This document shows, piece after piece, positions 37,877-46,428 of a stretch of 64,000 bases of DNA. Under the pieces are notes generated by a model, which did not search any database, was not told the DNA's origin, and saw only the letters and a program-made list of their open reading frames with translations. This stretch comes from an uncultured Eubacteriaceae bacterium (GTDB lineage Bacteria; Bacillota; Clostridia; Lachnospirales; CAG-274). The position numbers were made by a program, and so were the translations under genes. The stretch is taken from assembly GCA_947086655.1 (NCBI GenBank), contig CAMTZM010000002.1, positions 62,001-126,000 of the forward strand. Direction: 5' to 3'. Numbering within the stretch: the first letter of the stretch is position 1; each line of letters starts with the position of its first letter.

Positions 37877-39967
37877 ATGAGAAGTTACAGTAGCAAAGAA
37901 ATAAGAAATGTTGCGATTTTAGGACACAGCGGCTGCGGCAAAACAACAATTGCTGAAGCGGCGTTACATGTAAGCGGCGCTACAAAGCGTTTTGGCCGTA
38001 TTGAGGAAGGTAATACTATAAGTGATTATGACCCTGAGGAAATTAAAAGAAAAGTTTCTATTAATGCATCTGTCATTCCGGTTGAATGGCTGGATAATAA
38101 AATTAATTTTATAGATACTCCGGGTTATTTTGATTTTGTTGGAGAAGTTAAACAGGCGCTTAGTGTAGCCGACCTTGCACTTATTGTAGTCAATGCAAAA
38201 AGCGGAATAGAGGTTGGTACTGAACTTGTATGGGAATATGCTGAAAAAATGAATATTCCTAAAATGGTTTTTGTTAATGGAATGGATGATGAAAACGCTA
38301 ATTTTGATGAAGTAGTTGAATCAATGAAACAAGTTTTCGGAAAAAGTATTGCTCCGTTACAAGTTCCTTTTTATGATAATGGTAAATTTAAAGGCTTTGT
38401 TAATGTAATAAGAAAAGAAGCAAGAGGCTTTTTTAATGGAATGGTTGAGCCTTGCCCTATGCCTGATGGACTTGAAGATTCTGTGGATTTAATGAGAAAT
38501 ATGATTGAAGAGGCTGTTGCTGAAACAAGTGACGAACTTATGGAAAAGTTTTTTGATGAAATTGAATTTACAGTTGATGAAATACATGAAGGACTTAGAA
38601 TTGGTATTGTTGATGGTACTGTTACGCCTGTTTTATGCGGAGCTGCTAATTCCACAATAGGTATAAGGGTTCTTTTAAATTCTATTAATAAGTTTTTGCC
38701 GCCTACAAATGTTGTAAATGCAACTTCGATTGCTTTAAATCCTAAAACAGACGAAGAAGTTGAAATAAACTGTGATGATGAAGACCCTGTTTCAGCTTTT
38801 GTTTTCAAAACCATTGCAGATCCGTATGTTGGCAGACTTAGTTTATTTAAGGTTTGTTCTGGAGTTATAAAAAAAGACTCCATGATTAAAAATGTTAATA
38901 AAAACTTTGCTGAAAAAATAAGCAGTTTATATATAATAAGAGGAAAAGAACAAATGCCTGTTCAAATGCTAAGAGCCGGCGATATAGGAGCGATTGCTAA
39001 ACTTCAAAACACAAGTACATGTGATACACTTTGTGCAAGTGAAAGACCTGTTATGTTTAGACCTGTTGAATATCCTAAATCACTGTTTTCAAAGGCAGTT
39101 AAAACTAAGACTAAAGGTGATGAAGATAAAATTTCTCAGGCTGTTGCTAAATTGATAGAAGAAGATAAAACATTGAATTTTAAAGTAAACAGTGAAACAA
39201 AACAATCTTTAATTTATGGAATTGGAGATACTCATCTTGACGTATTTGTAAGTAAATTAAAGAATAAATATAAGATTGATATTGAACTTGAAGAACCTAT
39301 TGTAGCTTATCGTGAAAAAATTAAAGGCAGTGTTGAGGTTAGAGGAAAATATAAAAAGCAATCTGGAGGACATGGACAATACGGAGATGTTCTTATGAAA
39401 TTTGAGCCGGCTGACGATTTAAGTATTCCTTATGTTTTTGAAGAAAAAATCTTTGGAGGTGCTGTTCCTAAACAATATTTTCCAGCCGTTGAAAAAGGTA
39501 TACAAGAATGCGTAAAATCCGGACCTCTTGCAAGTTATCCTGTTATAGGCATTAAAGCTACACTTTTAGATGGTTCTTATCACCCTGTTGATTCGTCTGA
39601 AATGGCTTTTAAAACTGCTACTTCTATGGCATTTAAAGATGGTTTTATGCAAGCGAAACCTACTATTCTTGAACCGATTGCAAAAGTTGAAGTTTTAGTT
39701 CCAGATGCATATACCGGCGATATTATGGGTGATATCAATAAAAGACGCGGACGTATTTTGGGTATGGATAAGCAGGGAAATAAACAAAAAATTACAGCAG
39801 AAGTTCCAATGGCTGAAATGAACAATTACTCAATAGATTTACGTTCTATGACTCAAGGCCGTGGCTCATTTGATATGGAATTTATACGCTATGAAGAAAC
39901 TCCTAATGATGTACAGAAAAAAGTTATTGATAAAAGAAAAAAGGAACAGGAAAGTAAAGATAAATAA
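37877..39967 (+). CDS. Elongation factor G paralogue (EF-G-like GTPase)
   Basis: A ribosomal translocase-family GTPase of 696 aa. The ATG at 37877 starts MRSYSSKEIRNVAILGHSGC; upstream in-frame codons lack a site. G motifs: GHSGCGKTT, DTPGYFDF, and VNGMDDE in place of the usual NKxD, a known variation in this divergent subgroup. Domains II-V follow, with GGHGQYGD in domain IV. It differs from the main FusA in the P-loop context. It may be a back-translocase, a recycling factor or a stress form. It stands alone. Confidence 0.88.
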   Translation: MRSYSSKEIRNVAILGHSGCGKTTIAEAALHVSGATKRFGRIEEGNTISDYDPEEIKRKVSINASVIPVEWLDNKINFIDTPGYFDFVGEVKQALSVADLALIVVNAKSGIEVGTELVWEYAEKMNIPKMVFVNGMDDENANFDEVVESMKQVFGKSIAPLQVPFYDNGKFKGFVNVIRKEARGFFNGMVEPCPMPDGLEDSVDLMRNMIEEAVAETSDELMEKFFDEIEFTVDEIHEGLRIGIVDGTVTPVLCGAANSTIGIRVLLNSINKFLPPTNVVNATSIALNPKTDEEVEINCDDEDPVSAFVFKTIADPYVGRLSLFKVCSGVIKKDSMIKNVNKNFAEKISSLYIIRGKEQMPVQMLRAGDIGAIAKLQNTSTCDTLCASERPVMFRPVEYPKSLFSKAVKTKTKGDEDKISQAVAKLIEEDKTLNFKVNSETKQSLIYGIGDTHLDVFVSKLKNKYKIDIELEEPIVAYREKIKGSVEVRGKYKKQSGGHGQYGDVLMKFEPADDLSIPYVFEEKIFGGAVPKQYFPAVEKGIQECVKSGPLASYPVIGIKATLLDGSYHPVDSSEMAFKTATSMAFKDGFMQAKPTILEPIAKVEVLVPDAYTGDIMGDINKRRGRILGMDKQGNKQKITAEVPMAEMNNYSIDLRSMTQGRGSFDMEFIRYEETPNDVQKKVIDKRKKEQESKDK

Positions 39968-40110
39968 TATAAAGGATTTTTAAAATAATTGAATATATAA
40001 AAGAATAAAATTGATTAAAAATCAAGATTTTAAAGAATTGCAATTTTCAATAATACAGTATTTTTTAATTCTTTATTATTAAACTGCAGGTGTGTTGAAA
40101 AATCAATATA

Positions 40111-40155
40111 TTAAAGGGCTGTCGCAAATCATTATTTGTGTACAGCCCACTTTAA
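40111..40155 (+). terminator. Hairpin terminator in the gap after the EF-G paralogue
   Basis: GGGCTGT (40116-40122) and ACAGCCC (40142-40148), with CAAAT/ATTTG inside and TTAAA/TTTAA outside. The rest of the 493-base gap 39968-40460 is AT-rich. It holds a CCTGTTT/AAACAGG inverted repeat (about 40299-40363) and the promoter at 40402-40429. Confidence 0.55.
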
Positions 40156-40401
40156 TTGTGTAAAACCTTGTATTGGATTAATTACATTAACGGTGATATA
40201 AAAAATAAAGAATATTTAACAAAAACAAATTATGCATTTGACAGAAGATACATAATGAATTAAAAATAGTATTAAATTACAAGGTTGAATATGAGACCTG
40301 TTTACAATAAAATTTATAAATAGGATAAAACAAGAAGAATATTAAGAAAAAGTAAAACAGGCTTAGTAAGTATAAATATTATTAATTTTAATTAAATAAT
40401 A

Positions 40402-40429
40402 ACAATTGTACAAATACGTTCATACAATA
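40402..40429 (+). promoter_or_regulatory. Candidate sigma-K (or sigma-E) promoter of the split subtilase gene
   Basis: CATACAATA at 40421-40429 fits the sigma-K -10 consensus CATANNNTA and also the sigma-E -10 CATACANT. The AC of the sigma-K -35 lies at 40402-40403 with a 17-bp spacer. The expected start is about 25 bases before the gene. In AT-rich DNA such matches arise by chance, so this is a candidate. Confidence 0.5.
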
Positions 40430-40460
40430 ACAATAACATTAGGTAAAGGTGTGTAAAAAT

Positions 40461-41255
40461 ATGAGCAATGATTCCGAAAATAAGATACGCCTTATAATTG
40501 AATGTCCTGTGACGCCGGAAAAAGAAGAAATTATAAAAGAAATAGCAACCGTTAGATACAGTCTTCCGCTCATAAACTCCTATGTAATTGAACTTAATGA
40601 ATCCGACCTTCCAAAATTAAAAAATATGAATGATTTAAAAGCAGTTCATCATAGTACAAGGATTACTGCTCAAATGGATGGAGCAAGAAAAACCGTAAAA
40701 GCAGAAAGTGCATATGAAAAAGGCTACACCGGAAAAAATGTTACAATAGCTTTTTTAGATACCGGTATAGCTCCTGTAAAAGATTTTACAGTTCCTCATA
40801 ACAGAATAATAGCATTTAAAGATTTTGTAAACAATAAAACAGAAGCATACGATGATAACGGACATGGTACACATGTAGCCGGTATTGCAGCCGGAAACGG
40901 ATATATGTCTAACGGAAAATACATGGGTATAGCTCCAGATGCGAATATAGTCTCTGTAAAAATACTCAATAACAAAGGAACTGGAAGTTCTGACGATGTT
41001 CTTGCCGGTATACAATGGATAATAGATAATTCTAAATATTTTAATATAAAAATAGTAAATTTATCAATAGGAACTATCAGTACAGCAATAAATGACCCAC
41101 TTGTCAAAGCCGTAGAAGCTTTATGGGACAGAGGCATTACAATTACAACGGCGGCCGGAAACAACGGTCCAAGTCCCGGTTCGGTTACATCTCCGGGAAT
41201 AAGCAAAAAAGTAATAACTGTCGGTGCAGCAGATGATAAACTAATAAAGTTGTAA
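40461..41255 (+). pseudogene. AprX-like subtilase, N-terminal part of a gene split by the 7-kb element
   Basis: An S8 serine protease fragment of 264 aa, starting ATG at 40461 behind AAAGGTG. A short N-terminal propeptide-like domain (1-60) precedes the catalytic domain. The Asp motif VTIAFLDTGIAP, the His motif DNGHGTHVAGIAAG and the oxyanion Asn in TTAAGNNGP are present. The frame runs to the core repeat at 41230-41239 and stops five codons later. The Ser-containing remainder is at 48226-48620. Alone this fragment cannot be active. Removing the 6,996 bp gives a continuous 387-codon gene. No signal peptide is seen, which agrees with an intracellular AprX-type enzyme. Confidence 0.93.
41230..41249 (+). 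other. Left attachment site (attL) of the element
   Basis: The core CAGATGATAA at 41230-41239 is followed by the element-side arm GATAAACTAATAAAG (41235-41249). Joined to the arm at 48212-48226 in the circle, it forms a near-perfect inverted repeat around AGAT. Confidence 0.8.
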
Positions 41256-41281
41256 AATATATTATACTTTTTATTATATTA

Positions 41282-41830
41282 TTATTCAATATTAATAACA
41301 CTATAATCATTCAATGATTTAATACATGACTCTATAACTTCATCTTTTACATCATTATCTACATAAACTTCTGCAAACTCATCAAAACCATCTTCTTTTC
41401 TAAATTTTACATTTGTTACAAAATCAATTTTAATAAGTTCATTTTTAATTTTTTCTCTGCATTTATCGCTTTTAATTCCTTTTATATAAACAGCTTTATA
41501 ATCAATTCTTTCAATTTTAAAAATAACAGGTCTAGTTCCATCAGAACAACAGGCTATCATAACTTTTTCATCTTTCATCCATTCACGCATAATAGAACCG
41601 CCTTGAAGTCCGGTATAAATATATCTATTAATAGCATCCCATGCTTCTGAACACTGGTTACCTTTTCCCATTGTCCAAAAATCATCTTTTCCGGCATATC
41701 TCTCAAATAAAAACTCATCTCCAATATTATACATAGGACAACTTCCAGAATTAGGATTTAAACAATATTGATTCTGCAACTCAGTATATAATTTTTTATC
41801 AATTACTGTTAGTTTAACTTTGTGCTGCAT
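41282..41830 (-). CDS. TIGR04076 family protein, element cargo
   Basis: A 182-aa soluble protein. The N-terminal half (KVKLTVID through YNIGDEFLF, then AWDAINRYIYTGLQGG) resembles the TIGR04076 family of unknown function, with cysteines in CLNPNSGSCPMY and ACCSDGTRPVIFKI. The last 60 residues look like a small alpha/beta domain (TNVKFRKEDGFDEFAEVYVD) similar in outline to heavy-metal-associated folds, but without the metal-binding CxxC. The ATG follows AGAGGTGAT. It is first inside the left boundary and is transcribed outwards towards the protease fragment. Function unknown. Confidence 0.7.
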   Translation of the reverse strand: MQHKVKLTVIDKKLYTELQNQYCLNPNSGSCPMYNIGDEFLFERYAGKDDFWTMGKGNQCSEAWDAINRYIYTGLQGGSIMREWMKDEKVMIACCSDGTRPVIFKIERIDYKAVYIKGIKSDKCREKIKNELIKIDFVTNVKFRKEDGFDEFAEVYVDNDVKDEVIESCIKSLNDYSVINIE

Positions 41831-41871
41831 ATATTAATATCACCTCTATAAATTAACACAAAAAAGTTTTA

Positions 41872-42900
41872 TTAGATTCTTTCTGCTATATAATATATTA
41901 ATTCTTCTGTTGCTTCCCATCCGAGACATGGGTCAGTTATAGATTTTCCATATATATGTTCATCAATTTTTTGATTTCCCTCAACTATATAACTTTCAAT
42001 CATAAAACCCTTTATAATATTTTTTAATGTTTTATTATATTTTCTGTTGTGCATTACTTCTTTTACTATCCTAGGCTGTTCATAAAAACATTTTTTAGAA
42101 TTTGAATGATTTGTATCTATAATAAGCGCTGGGTTTTGATAATTTCCCTTTGCATACATATCAGATGCACGAGTCAAATCCTCATAATGATAATTAGGTA
42201 CATTATCGCCATGCTTATTTACTGAACCTCTTAAAATTCCATGTACATAAGGATTTCCTGATGTTTTAACCTCATAACCATTATAAATAAAATCATGACT
42301 TGACTGAGCAGCAAGTATAGAATTAAACATTACAGTTAAATCACCGCTTGTAGGATTTTTCATTCCCACAGGAACATCTATACCGCTTGCTGTAAGACGG
42401 TGCTGTTGATTTTCAACACTTCTTGCTCCAATAGCTATATAAGTAAGCAAATCAGAAACAAACGGAAGATTATATGGATATAACATTTCATCAGCAGCCG
42501 TAAGATATGTTTCACTTATAGCCCTTATATTCATTTTTCTTATTGAAAGTATTCCCTCAAGTATATTAGGAGCTTTTTCCGGGTCTGGCTGATGAAGCAT
42601 GCCTTTGTATCCTGCACCGGTAGTTCTTGGCTTTCCTGTATAAATACGAGGTACTATAAACAATGTATCTTTAACTTTTTCATTTATCTTTGCAAGTCTT
42701 GTTACATAATCGCATACCGAATCTTCATCATCGGCTGAACAAGGACCTATTATTAAAATAAGTTTATCAGAATTACCTTTAAAAATATCAATCAGTTCAT
42801 TATCACGCTGCTTTTTTATTTTCTCCAAATGCTTTGGAAGAGGAGTCATTTCTACAACTTCTTCCGGCGAAGGTATTTTTCTTATATTTATAAAACTCAT
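41872..42900 (-). CDS. 3-deoxy-7-phosphoheptulonate synthase (class I DAHP synthase), element cargo
   Basis: Condenses erythrose 4-phosphate and phosphoenolpyruvate, the first step of the shikimate pathway to aromatic amino acids. The ATG at 42900 follows AAGGAGTG; the product has 342 aa. It is an AroF/AroG-type enzyme: IGPCSADDEDSV, PRTTGAGYKGML, RSVENQQHR, PVGMKNPTSGDL, the metal ligand in IDTNHSNSKK, and C-terminal SITDPCLGWE. It appears intact. Such a housekeeping enzyme is unexpected cargo of an excisable element. The promoter is at 43034-43062. Confidence 0.95.
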   Translation of the reverse strand: MSFINIRKIPSPEEVVEMTPLPKHLEKIKKQRDNELIDIFKGNSDKLILIIGPCSADDEDSVCDYVTRLAKINEKVKDTLFIVPRIYTGKPRTTGAGYKGMLHQPDPEKAPNILEGILSIRKMNIRAISETYLTAADEMLYPYNLPFVSDLLTYIAIGARSVENQQHRLTASGIDVPVGMKNPTSGDLTVMFNSILAAQSSHDFIYNGYEVKTSGNPYVHGILRGSVNKHGDNVPNYHYEDLTRASDMYAKGNYQNPALIIDTNHSNSKKCFYEQPRIVKEVMHNRKYNKTLKNIIKGFMIESYIVEGNQKIDEHIYGKSITDPCLGWEATEELIYYIAERI

Positions 42901-42927
42901 TAAACACACTCCTTTTTTTATTTAACT

Positions 42928-42967
42928 GACGGAGTAAGTCCACCGCTGTTTTAAGGGGGTACTTACT
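42928..42967 (+). repeat. Structured dispersed repeat A, copy 3 (inside the element)
   Basis: GACGGAGTAAGTCCACCGC at the start and GGGGTACTTACT at the end, closely matching 17859-17899. AGTAAGT and ACTTACT form the outer stem. It lies in the leader of the DAHP synthase gene, in reverse orientation to that gene. Confidence 0.6.
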
Positions 42968-43033
42968 TAAATTTATATATAAAAGCAATCTATTACAACA
43001 AGCAAAATACTGCTTTAAGACAACCTATAAATA

Positions 43034-43062
43034 AATATAGCTTTTATTTTATATTTAGTCAA
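43034..43062 (-). promoter_or_regulatory. Promoter of the DAHP synthase gene
   Basis: On the minus strand TTGACT (43062-43057) and TATATT (43039-43034), with a 17-bp spacer. The leader is about 130 bases and no T-box motif is seen in it. Confidence 0.7.
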
Positions 43063-43110
43063 GAATTTTTTAACAATATATTATTTTAAATGTTAAAAAT
43101 TTAACTTATA

Positions 43111-43140
43111 TTGTGGTATATATATTTTATTTGTTATAAT
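43111..43140 (+). promoter_or_regulatory. Promoter of the YihY/PAS gene pair
   Basis: TTGTGG at 43111-43116 and TATAAT at 43135-43140, with an 18-bp spacer. A leader of about 230 bases follows. It contains a possible six-codon reading frame (43291-43311) behind a strong GGGAGG site. Confidence 0.6.
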
Positions 43141-43371
43141 TAGATAAAGCTTTGTTTATATAATCTCAAAATGAAAATAAAGATAACTTTTTTTGAATTA
43201 ATCAGTATTTTCATAATAATATATTATTGGGGCAATATATTTAAGAGATTAATTTTTTTGATAAGCAAAATAAATAGGGAGGAGTTGGTTATGTTATTTC
43301 TCGTTAAATAACAAAATATGCTGTAATTAAATAATAATTTATTACCGATATAATTATTAAGGAGATAATTA

Positions 43372-44199
43372 ATGAAAAAGATTTATAAATTTTTCATACT
43401 ATTATGCAAAAAATCAGTCGAGAACGAAATTATTTATTTTGCTAATGCTCTTACTTATAAATTAATGCTTGCTGTTTTTCCGTTTGTTATATTTTTAATA
43501 TCGCTTTTAGGGTTTTTTAATTTAAAAGCAGAATTTGCTTATTTACAATATGAAATACCCAATGAAATCACAGATTTGTTTAATACTTTTATGCAAGAAG
43601 TAATTTATAGTAAAAATACAACCATTTTATCATATAGTTTTTTATTAAGTATATACAGCGCTTCATCAGGATTTATACACATGATAAAAGGTCTTAACAA
43701 GGTTTTTGATATTGACGATAAGAGAAATTTTATTGAAACAAGAATAATAAGCATTTTACTTATGCTTATATTTGCATTTGTAATTATTTTTTATCTGCTT
43801 GTTAATATATTTGGAGATAAAATAAGGCTGTTTCTTATTAGTCTTAACTCATGGGATTATTTGTTTGAAACAATATCAGTAACAGCAGGTTATTTATTTA
43901 ATATAGTTTTTGTTTTTTGCATTATTTATTTGATTTATAAAATTTCAATTGTAAAAAAACTTAAATTTATTCAGTTGTTTCCGGGGATACTTTTTACAAT
44001 GACAGGCTGGAATTTGGCAAGTAAATTATTTAATATATATGTAAATAATTTTTCGAGGTATTCAAAAATTTATGGAAGTATAGGAAGTGTATTTTTATTG
44101 CTGCTTTGGCTGAATATTATTTCATTTTTGCTCCTATTGGGAGGGCAAATAAATGCTTTGTTATATTATTCAAAGGAGGAGGTCTTGCAGCAGTCATAA
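43372..44199 (+). CDS. YihY/BrkB family membrane protein, element cargo
   Basis: A 275-aa integral membrane protein with about six helices. NALTYKLMLAVFPFVIFLIS near the N-terminus and YGSIGSVFLLLLWLNIISFL near the C-terminus are characteristic of the YihY/virulence factor BrkB family, once misnamed ribonuclease BN. Transport or envelope roles are suspected but not proven. The ATG follows AAGGAG. It is 20 bases before the GAF/PAS gene and probably co-transcribed with it. Confidence 0.9.
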   Translation: MKKIYKFFILLCKKSVENEIIYFANALTYKLMLAVFPFVIFLISLLGFFNLKAEFAYLQYEIPNEITDLFNTFMQEVIYSKNTTILSYSFLLSIYSASSGFIHMIKGLNKVFDIDDKRNFIETRIISILLMLIFAFVIIFYLLVNIFGDKIRLFLISLNSWDYLFETISVTAGYLFNIVFVFCIIYLIYKISIVKKLKFIQLFPGILFTMTGWNLASKLFNIYVNNFSRYSKIYGSIGSVFLLLLWLNIISFLLLLGGQINALLYYSKEEVLQQS

Positions 44200-44219
44200 T
44201 GTTTTCAGGGGGCTAACAT

Positions 44220-45863
44220 ATGAATTATTTTAATAAAATTAAAGAATTCGCATCAAAGTTCATAATTGTTTTTATAATTTTCGAAATTGCCGCCATGATA
44301 TATTTTATTTGGAATAAAATGGCGGCAGGGGTTGTTATATGTGCATTAGGTATTGCATTTTTTTATTTTGTATATTATTTTGTAATTTCTGCAGAACAAT
44401 ATAACAGGGATATAAAGGGAATATTCAAGTTAATTATTAATATATTTGAACATATATCATATGGAAATGATACTTACGTAAATAAAAGTATTGACGAAAT
44501 AAAGCTTAAAAATAAAACTGCAAATGATTTATTTATTTCAGACTCATTGAAAAAGATTGAAGAATCTGTAACATTTGATAGAAATAATAAAAGGCTTATA
44601 AATAATATTTTAATATTAGCAGCAGCTGAAAAAGATTTATCTGTTTTTCTCGAAAAAGCAATGCCTGTGGTATTAGATGTTATACATGGCTGCTGCGGCG
44701 TATTTTATACATTTAATAAAGCTTCAAATAAGCTTGAGATAAAACATAGCATAGGATTTGGAAAAGGAATTTACAGTCAGTTTGATATAAGAATGAATGA
44801 AGGTTTTTTAGGAAAAAATGTTTCTGATACTGCTATTAGCGTTGTAAGCGGTATAGATGATGACTCAATTTATGTTACAAAATCATTTCTTGGTTCTATT
44901 AAACCTAAAAATATATATATTGTGCCTATATTTGAAAAAGATGCCGGAGAAAACCTTTCAGCAGTCTTTGCAGTTGGAACAATTGGCGAATACGATGAAA
45001 AATATATAAAAATGCTTGATGTAATAAGAGAGTACATATCTTATGCAGTTTCAAACGGAGAGGATTACAATAAAAATTTAAGACTTACAAATGAGCTTAA
45101 ATTTCAAAATCAGCTTATACAAAACTTAAATGAGGAACTTGAAGCTAAAATAAAAGAAAGAACTTTATTTTTAAATAGTATTATAAACAGTATAAGAGAT
45201 TATGCCGTTATTTCTGTTGATGTTAATAAAAGAATTACTCTTTTTAATGAGGGTGCTGAAAACATGCTTGGTATTTCAGCGGCATCTGCCGTAGGACAGC
45301 ATGTTAAAGAAATAAAAGGATTTGAAAAATTTATATCTGCAAGCATACTTGAATATATTTCAGTTGCTTTAAAAAGTGGTAAATCACATGAAATTTGTGA
45401 GATAAAAAAAGAAAACGGAGAAACAGTCCTTACTAATTTAGAAATCTTTACTGTTTATAATGAAATAAGAGAGCCTAACGGATATACAATTTTATTAAAC
45501 GATATGTCAAATATAAAAAGGCTTAAAACAAGTGTAGAAATAGAAAAGAAAATGAGTGAGATTATGCTTGTTGAAAGTGCAAAAGCACTTATAGTTGTAA
45601 AAGAAACATATATAATTGAAGGCATAAGCAAAAATGCAGAATATGTTTTAGGTATAAAAAATTCTGATGCTATTGGTAAAATTATTTGGGAAATATTTGA
45701 TGAATCTGAAAAAGTTAAAACATTTACGCAAAAAATATTTGAAAAAAATTTTGATGTTTCAGAATCAATTGATATATTAAATGAAAAAATGAAAATATCT
45801 ATGAAGGCAATAGCTGTTAAGGACGATATTGGAAATGTTAGAAAAGCTATTATATATTTATAA
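44220..45863 (+). CDS. Membrane sensor protein with GAF and PAS domains but no output domain, element cargo
   Basis: A 547-aa protein. Two membrane helices (about 14-34 and 37-57), a GAF domain (about 130-285), a coiled coil (about 290-318), a PAS domain (about 318-430, RDYAVISVDVNKRITLFNEGA) and a second PAS-like domain (about 445-545, KETYIIEGISKNAEYVLGIK). It ends there, with no histidine kinase, GGDEF, EAL or MCP module and no receiver gene nearby. It may have lost its kinase or may act through protein contacts. A terminator follows, so no downstream exon-like remainder is visible. Confidence 0.8.
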   Translation: MNYFNKIKEFASKFIIVFIIFEIAAMIYFIWNKMAAGVVICALGIAFFYFVYYFVISAEQYNRDIKGIFKLIINIFEHISYGNDTYVNKSIDEIKLKNKTANDLFISDSLKKIEESVTFDRNNKRLINNILILAAAEKDLSVFLEKAMPVVLDVIHGCCGVFYTFNKASNKLEIKHSIGFGKGIYSQFDIRMNEGFLGKNVSDTAISVVSGIDDDSIYVTKSFLGSIKPKNIYIVPIFEKDAGENLSAVFAVGTIGEYDEKYIKMLDVIREYISYAVSNGEDYNKNLRLTNELKFQNQLIQNLNEELEAKIKERTLFLNSIINSIRDYAVISVDVNKRITLFNEGAENMLGISAASAVGQHVKEIKGFEKFISASILEYISVALKSGKSHEICEIKKENGETVLTNLEIFTVYNEIREPNGYTILLNDMSNIKRLKTSVEIEKKMSEIMLVESAKALIVVKETYIIEGISKNAEYVLGIKNSDAIGKIIWEIFDESEKVKTFTQKIFEKNFDVSESIDILNEKMKISMKAIAVKDDIGNVRKAIIYL

Positions 45864-45939
45864 AAAACAAAATATTGCTTTTAAAGTTGATTTATGGACA
45901 AACTAAATCATACGTTACATATAATACATACTAAATATT

Positions 45940-45975
45940 AAACAAAGGCAAATATACTTGTTTGCCTTTGTTTTT
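45940..45975 (+). terminator. Terminator after the GAF/PAS gene
   Basis: AAACAAAGGCAAA and TTTGCCTTTGTTT arms with an eight-base loop and a following T run. Confidence 0.9.
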
Positions 45976-45984
45976 AAATATACA

Positions 45985-46017
45985 TAAAAAAATAAAGCAC
46001 AAAAAATATGCTTTATT
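45985..46017 (-). terminator. Terminator of the tRNA operon
   Basis: On the minus strand, a stem AATAAAGCA/TGCTTTATT followed by a T run, right after the last tRNA gene. Confidence 0.8.
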
Positions 46018-46023
46018 ATCAAA

Positions 46024-46095
46024 CTAGGCTAGCAGGATTCGAACCTGCGGATGACGGAATCAGAATCCGTTGCCTTACCGCTTGGCGATAGCCCA
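46024..46095 (-). tRNA. tRNA-Gln, anticodon CTG
   Basis: A 72-nt cloverleaf. Anticodon loop TTCTGAT on a 5-bp ACGGA/TCCGT stem, T arm GCAGG-TTCGAAT-CCTGC, and a matched acceptor with one G-U pair. CCA is not encoded. Last gene of a four-tRNA operon inside the element. Confidence 0.95.
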
Positions 46096-46117
46096 TTAAA
46101 AATATTAAAAAAATAAT

Positions 46118-46189
46118 CAGGGCTGGCAGGATTCGAACCTGCGAATGCAGGGATCAAAACCCTGTGCCTTACCGCTTGGCGACAACCCT
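46118..46189 (-). tRNA. tRNA-Gln, anticodon TTG
   Basis: A 72-nt cloverleaf. Anticodon loop TTTTGAT on a CAGGG/CCCTG stem, T arm GCAGG/CCTGC, 7-bp acceptor. CCA not encoded. Confidence 0.96.
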
Positions 46190-46206
46190 ATACTTATGTT
46201 ATGAAA

Positions 46207-46278
46207 AGCACGAGACGGGATTCGAACCCGCGGCCCTCGCCTTGGCAAGGCGATGCGATACCACTTCGCCACTCGTGC
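46207..46278 (-). tRNA. tRNA-Gly, anticodon GCC
   Basis: A 72-nt cloverleaf. Anticodon loop TTGCCAA on a TCGCC/GGCGA stem, acceptor GCACGAG/CTCGTGC fully paired. CCA not encoded. Confidence 0.96.
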
Positions 46279-46281
46279 ATA

Positions 46282-46364
46282 TGCAGTTGGGGGGACTCGA
46301 ACCCCCAAGGTCTAGGACCACTAGATCCTTAGTCTAGCGCGTATGCCAATTCCGCCACAACTGC
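46282..46364 (-). tRNA. tRNA-Leu, anticodon TAA
   Basis: An 83-nt tRNA with the long variable arm of Leu. Anticodon loop CTAAGGA on a CTAGA/TCTAG stem, acceptor GCAGTTG/CAACTGC. First gene of the operon after the promoter. Confidence 0.96.
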
Positions 46365-46428
46365 AAAAAATATTTTTAATCGCTTATGTAACATTTGATT
46401 AACCATTGTTTACCTCGGCGACTTAATT

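Noticed and set aside
40116-40148. GGGCTGTCGCAAAT as the end of an insertion sequence
   Set aside because: It resembles some IS terminal repeats, but the inverted copy lies only 20 bases away, with no transposase and no target duplication. A terminator hairpin explains it.
42901-43033. T-box riboswitch in the leader of the DAHP synthase gene
   Set aside because: A GGTGG-like stretch occurs, but it belongs to repeat A. The T-box sequence, stem I features and terminator/antiterminator pair are absent.
46117-46308. 63-aa minus-strand reading frame in the tRNA cluster
   Set aside because: It is translated tRNA sequence (for example RVPPTAYARVAKWYRIALP) and a well-known artefact.
46024-46364. 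tRNA cluster as the integration site of the element
   Set aside because: The tRNA genes lie inside the element, more than 1.8 kb from the right junction, and are complete. The direct repeats and the restored reading frame place the integration site in the subtilase gene. Large serine recombinases do not usually use tRNA genes.
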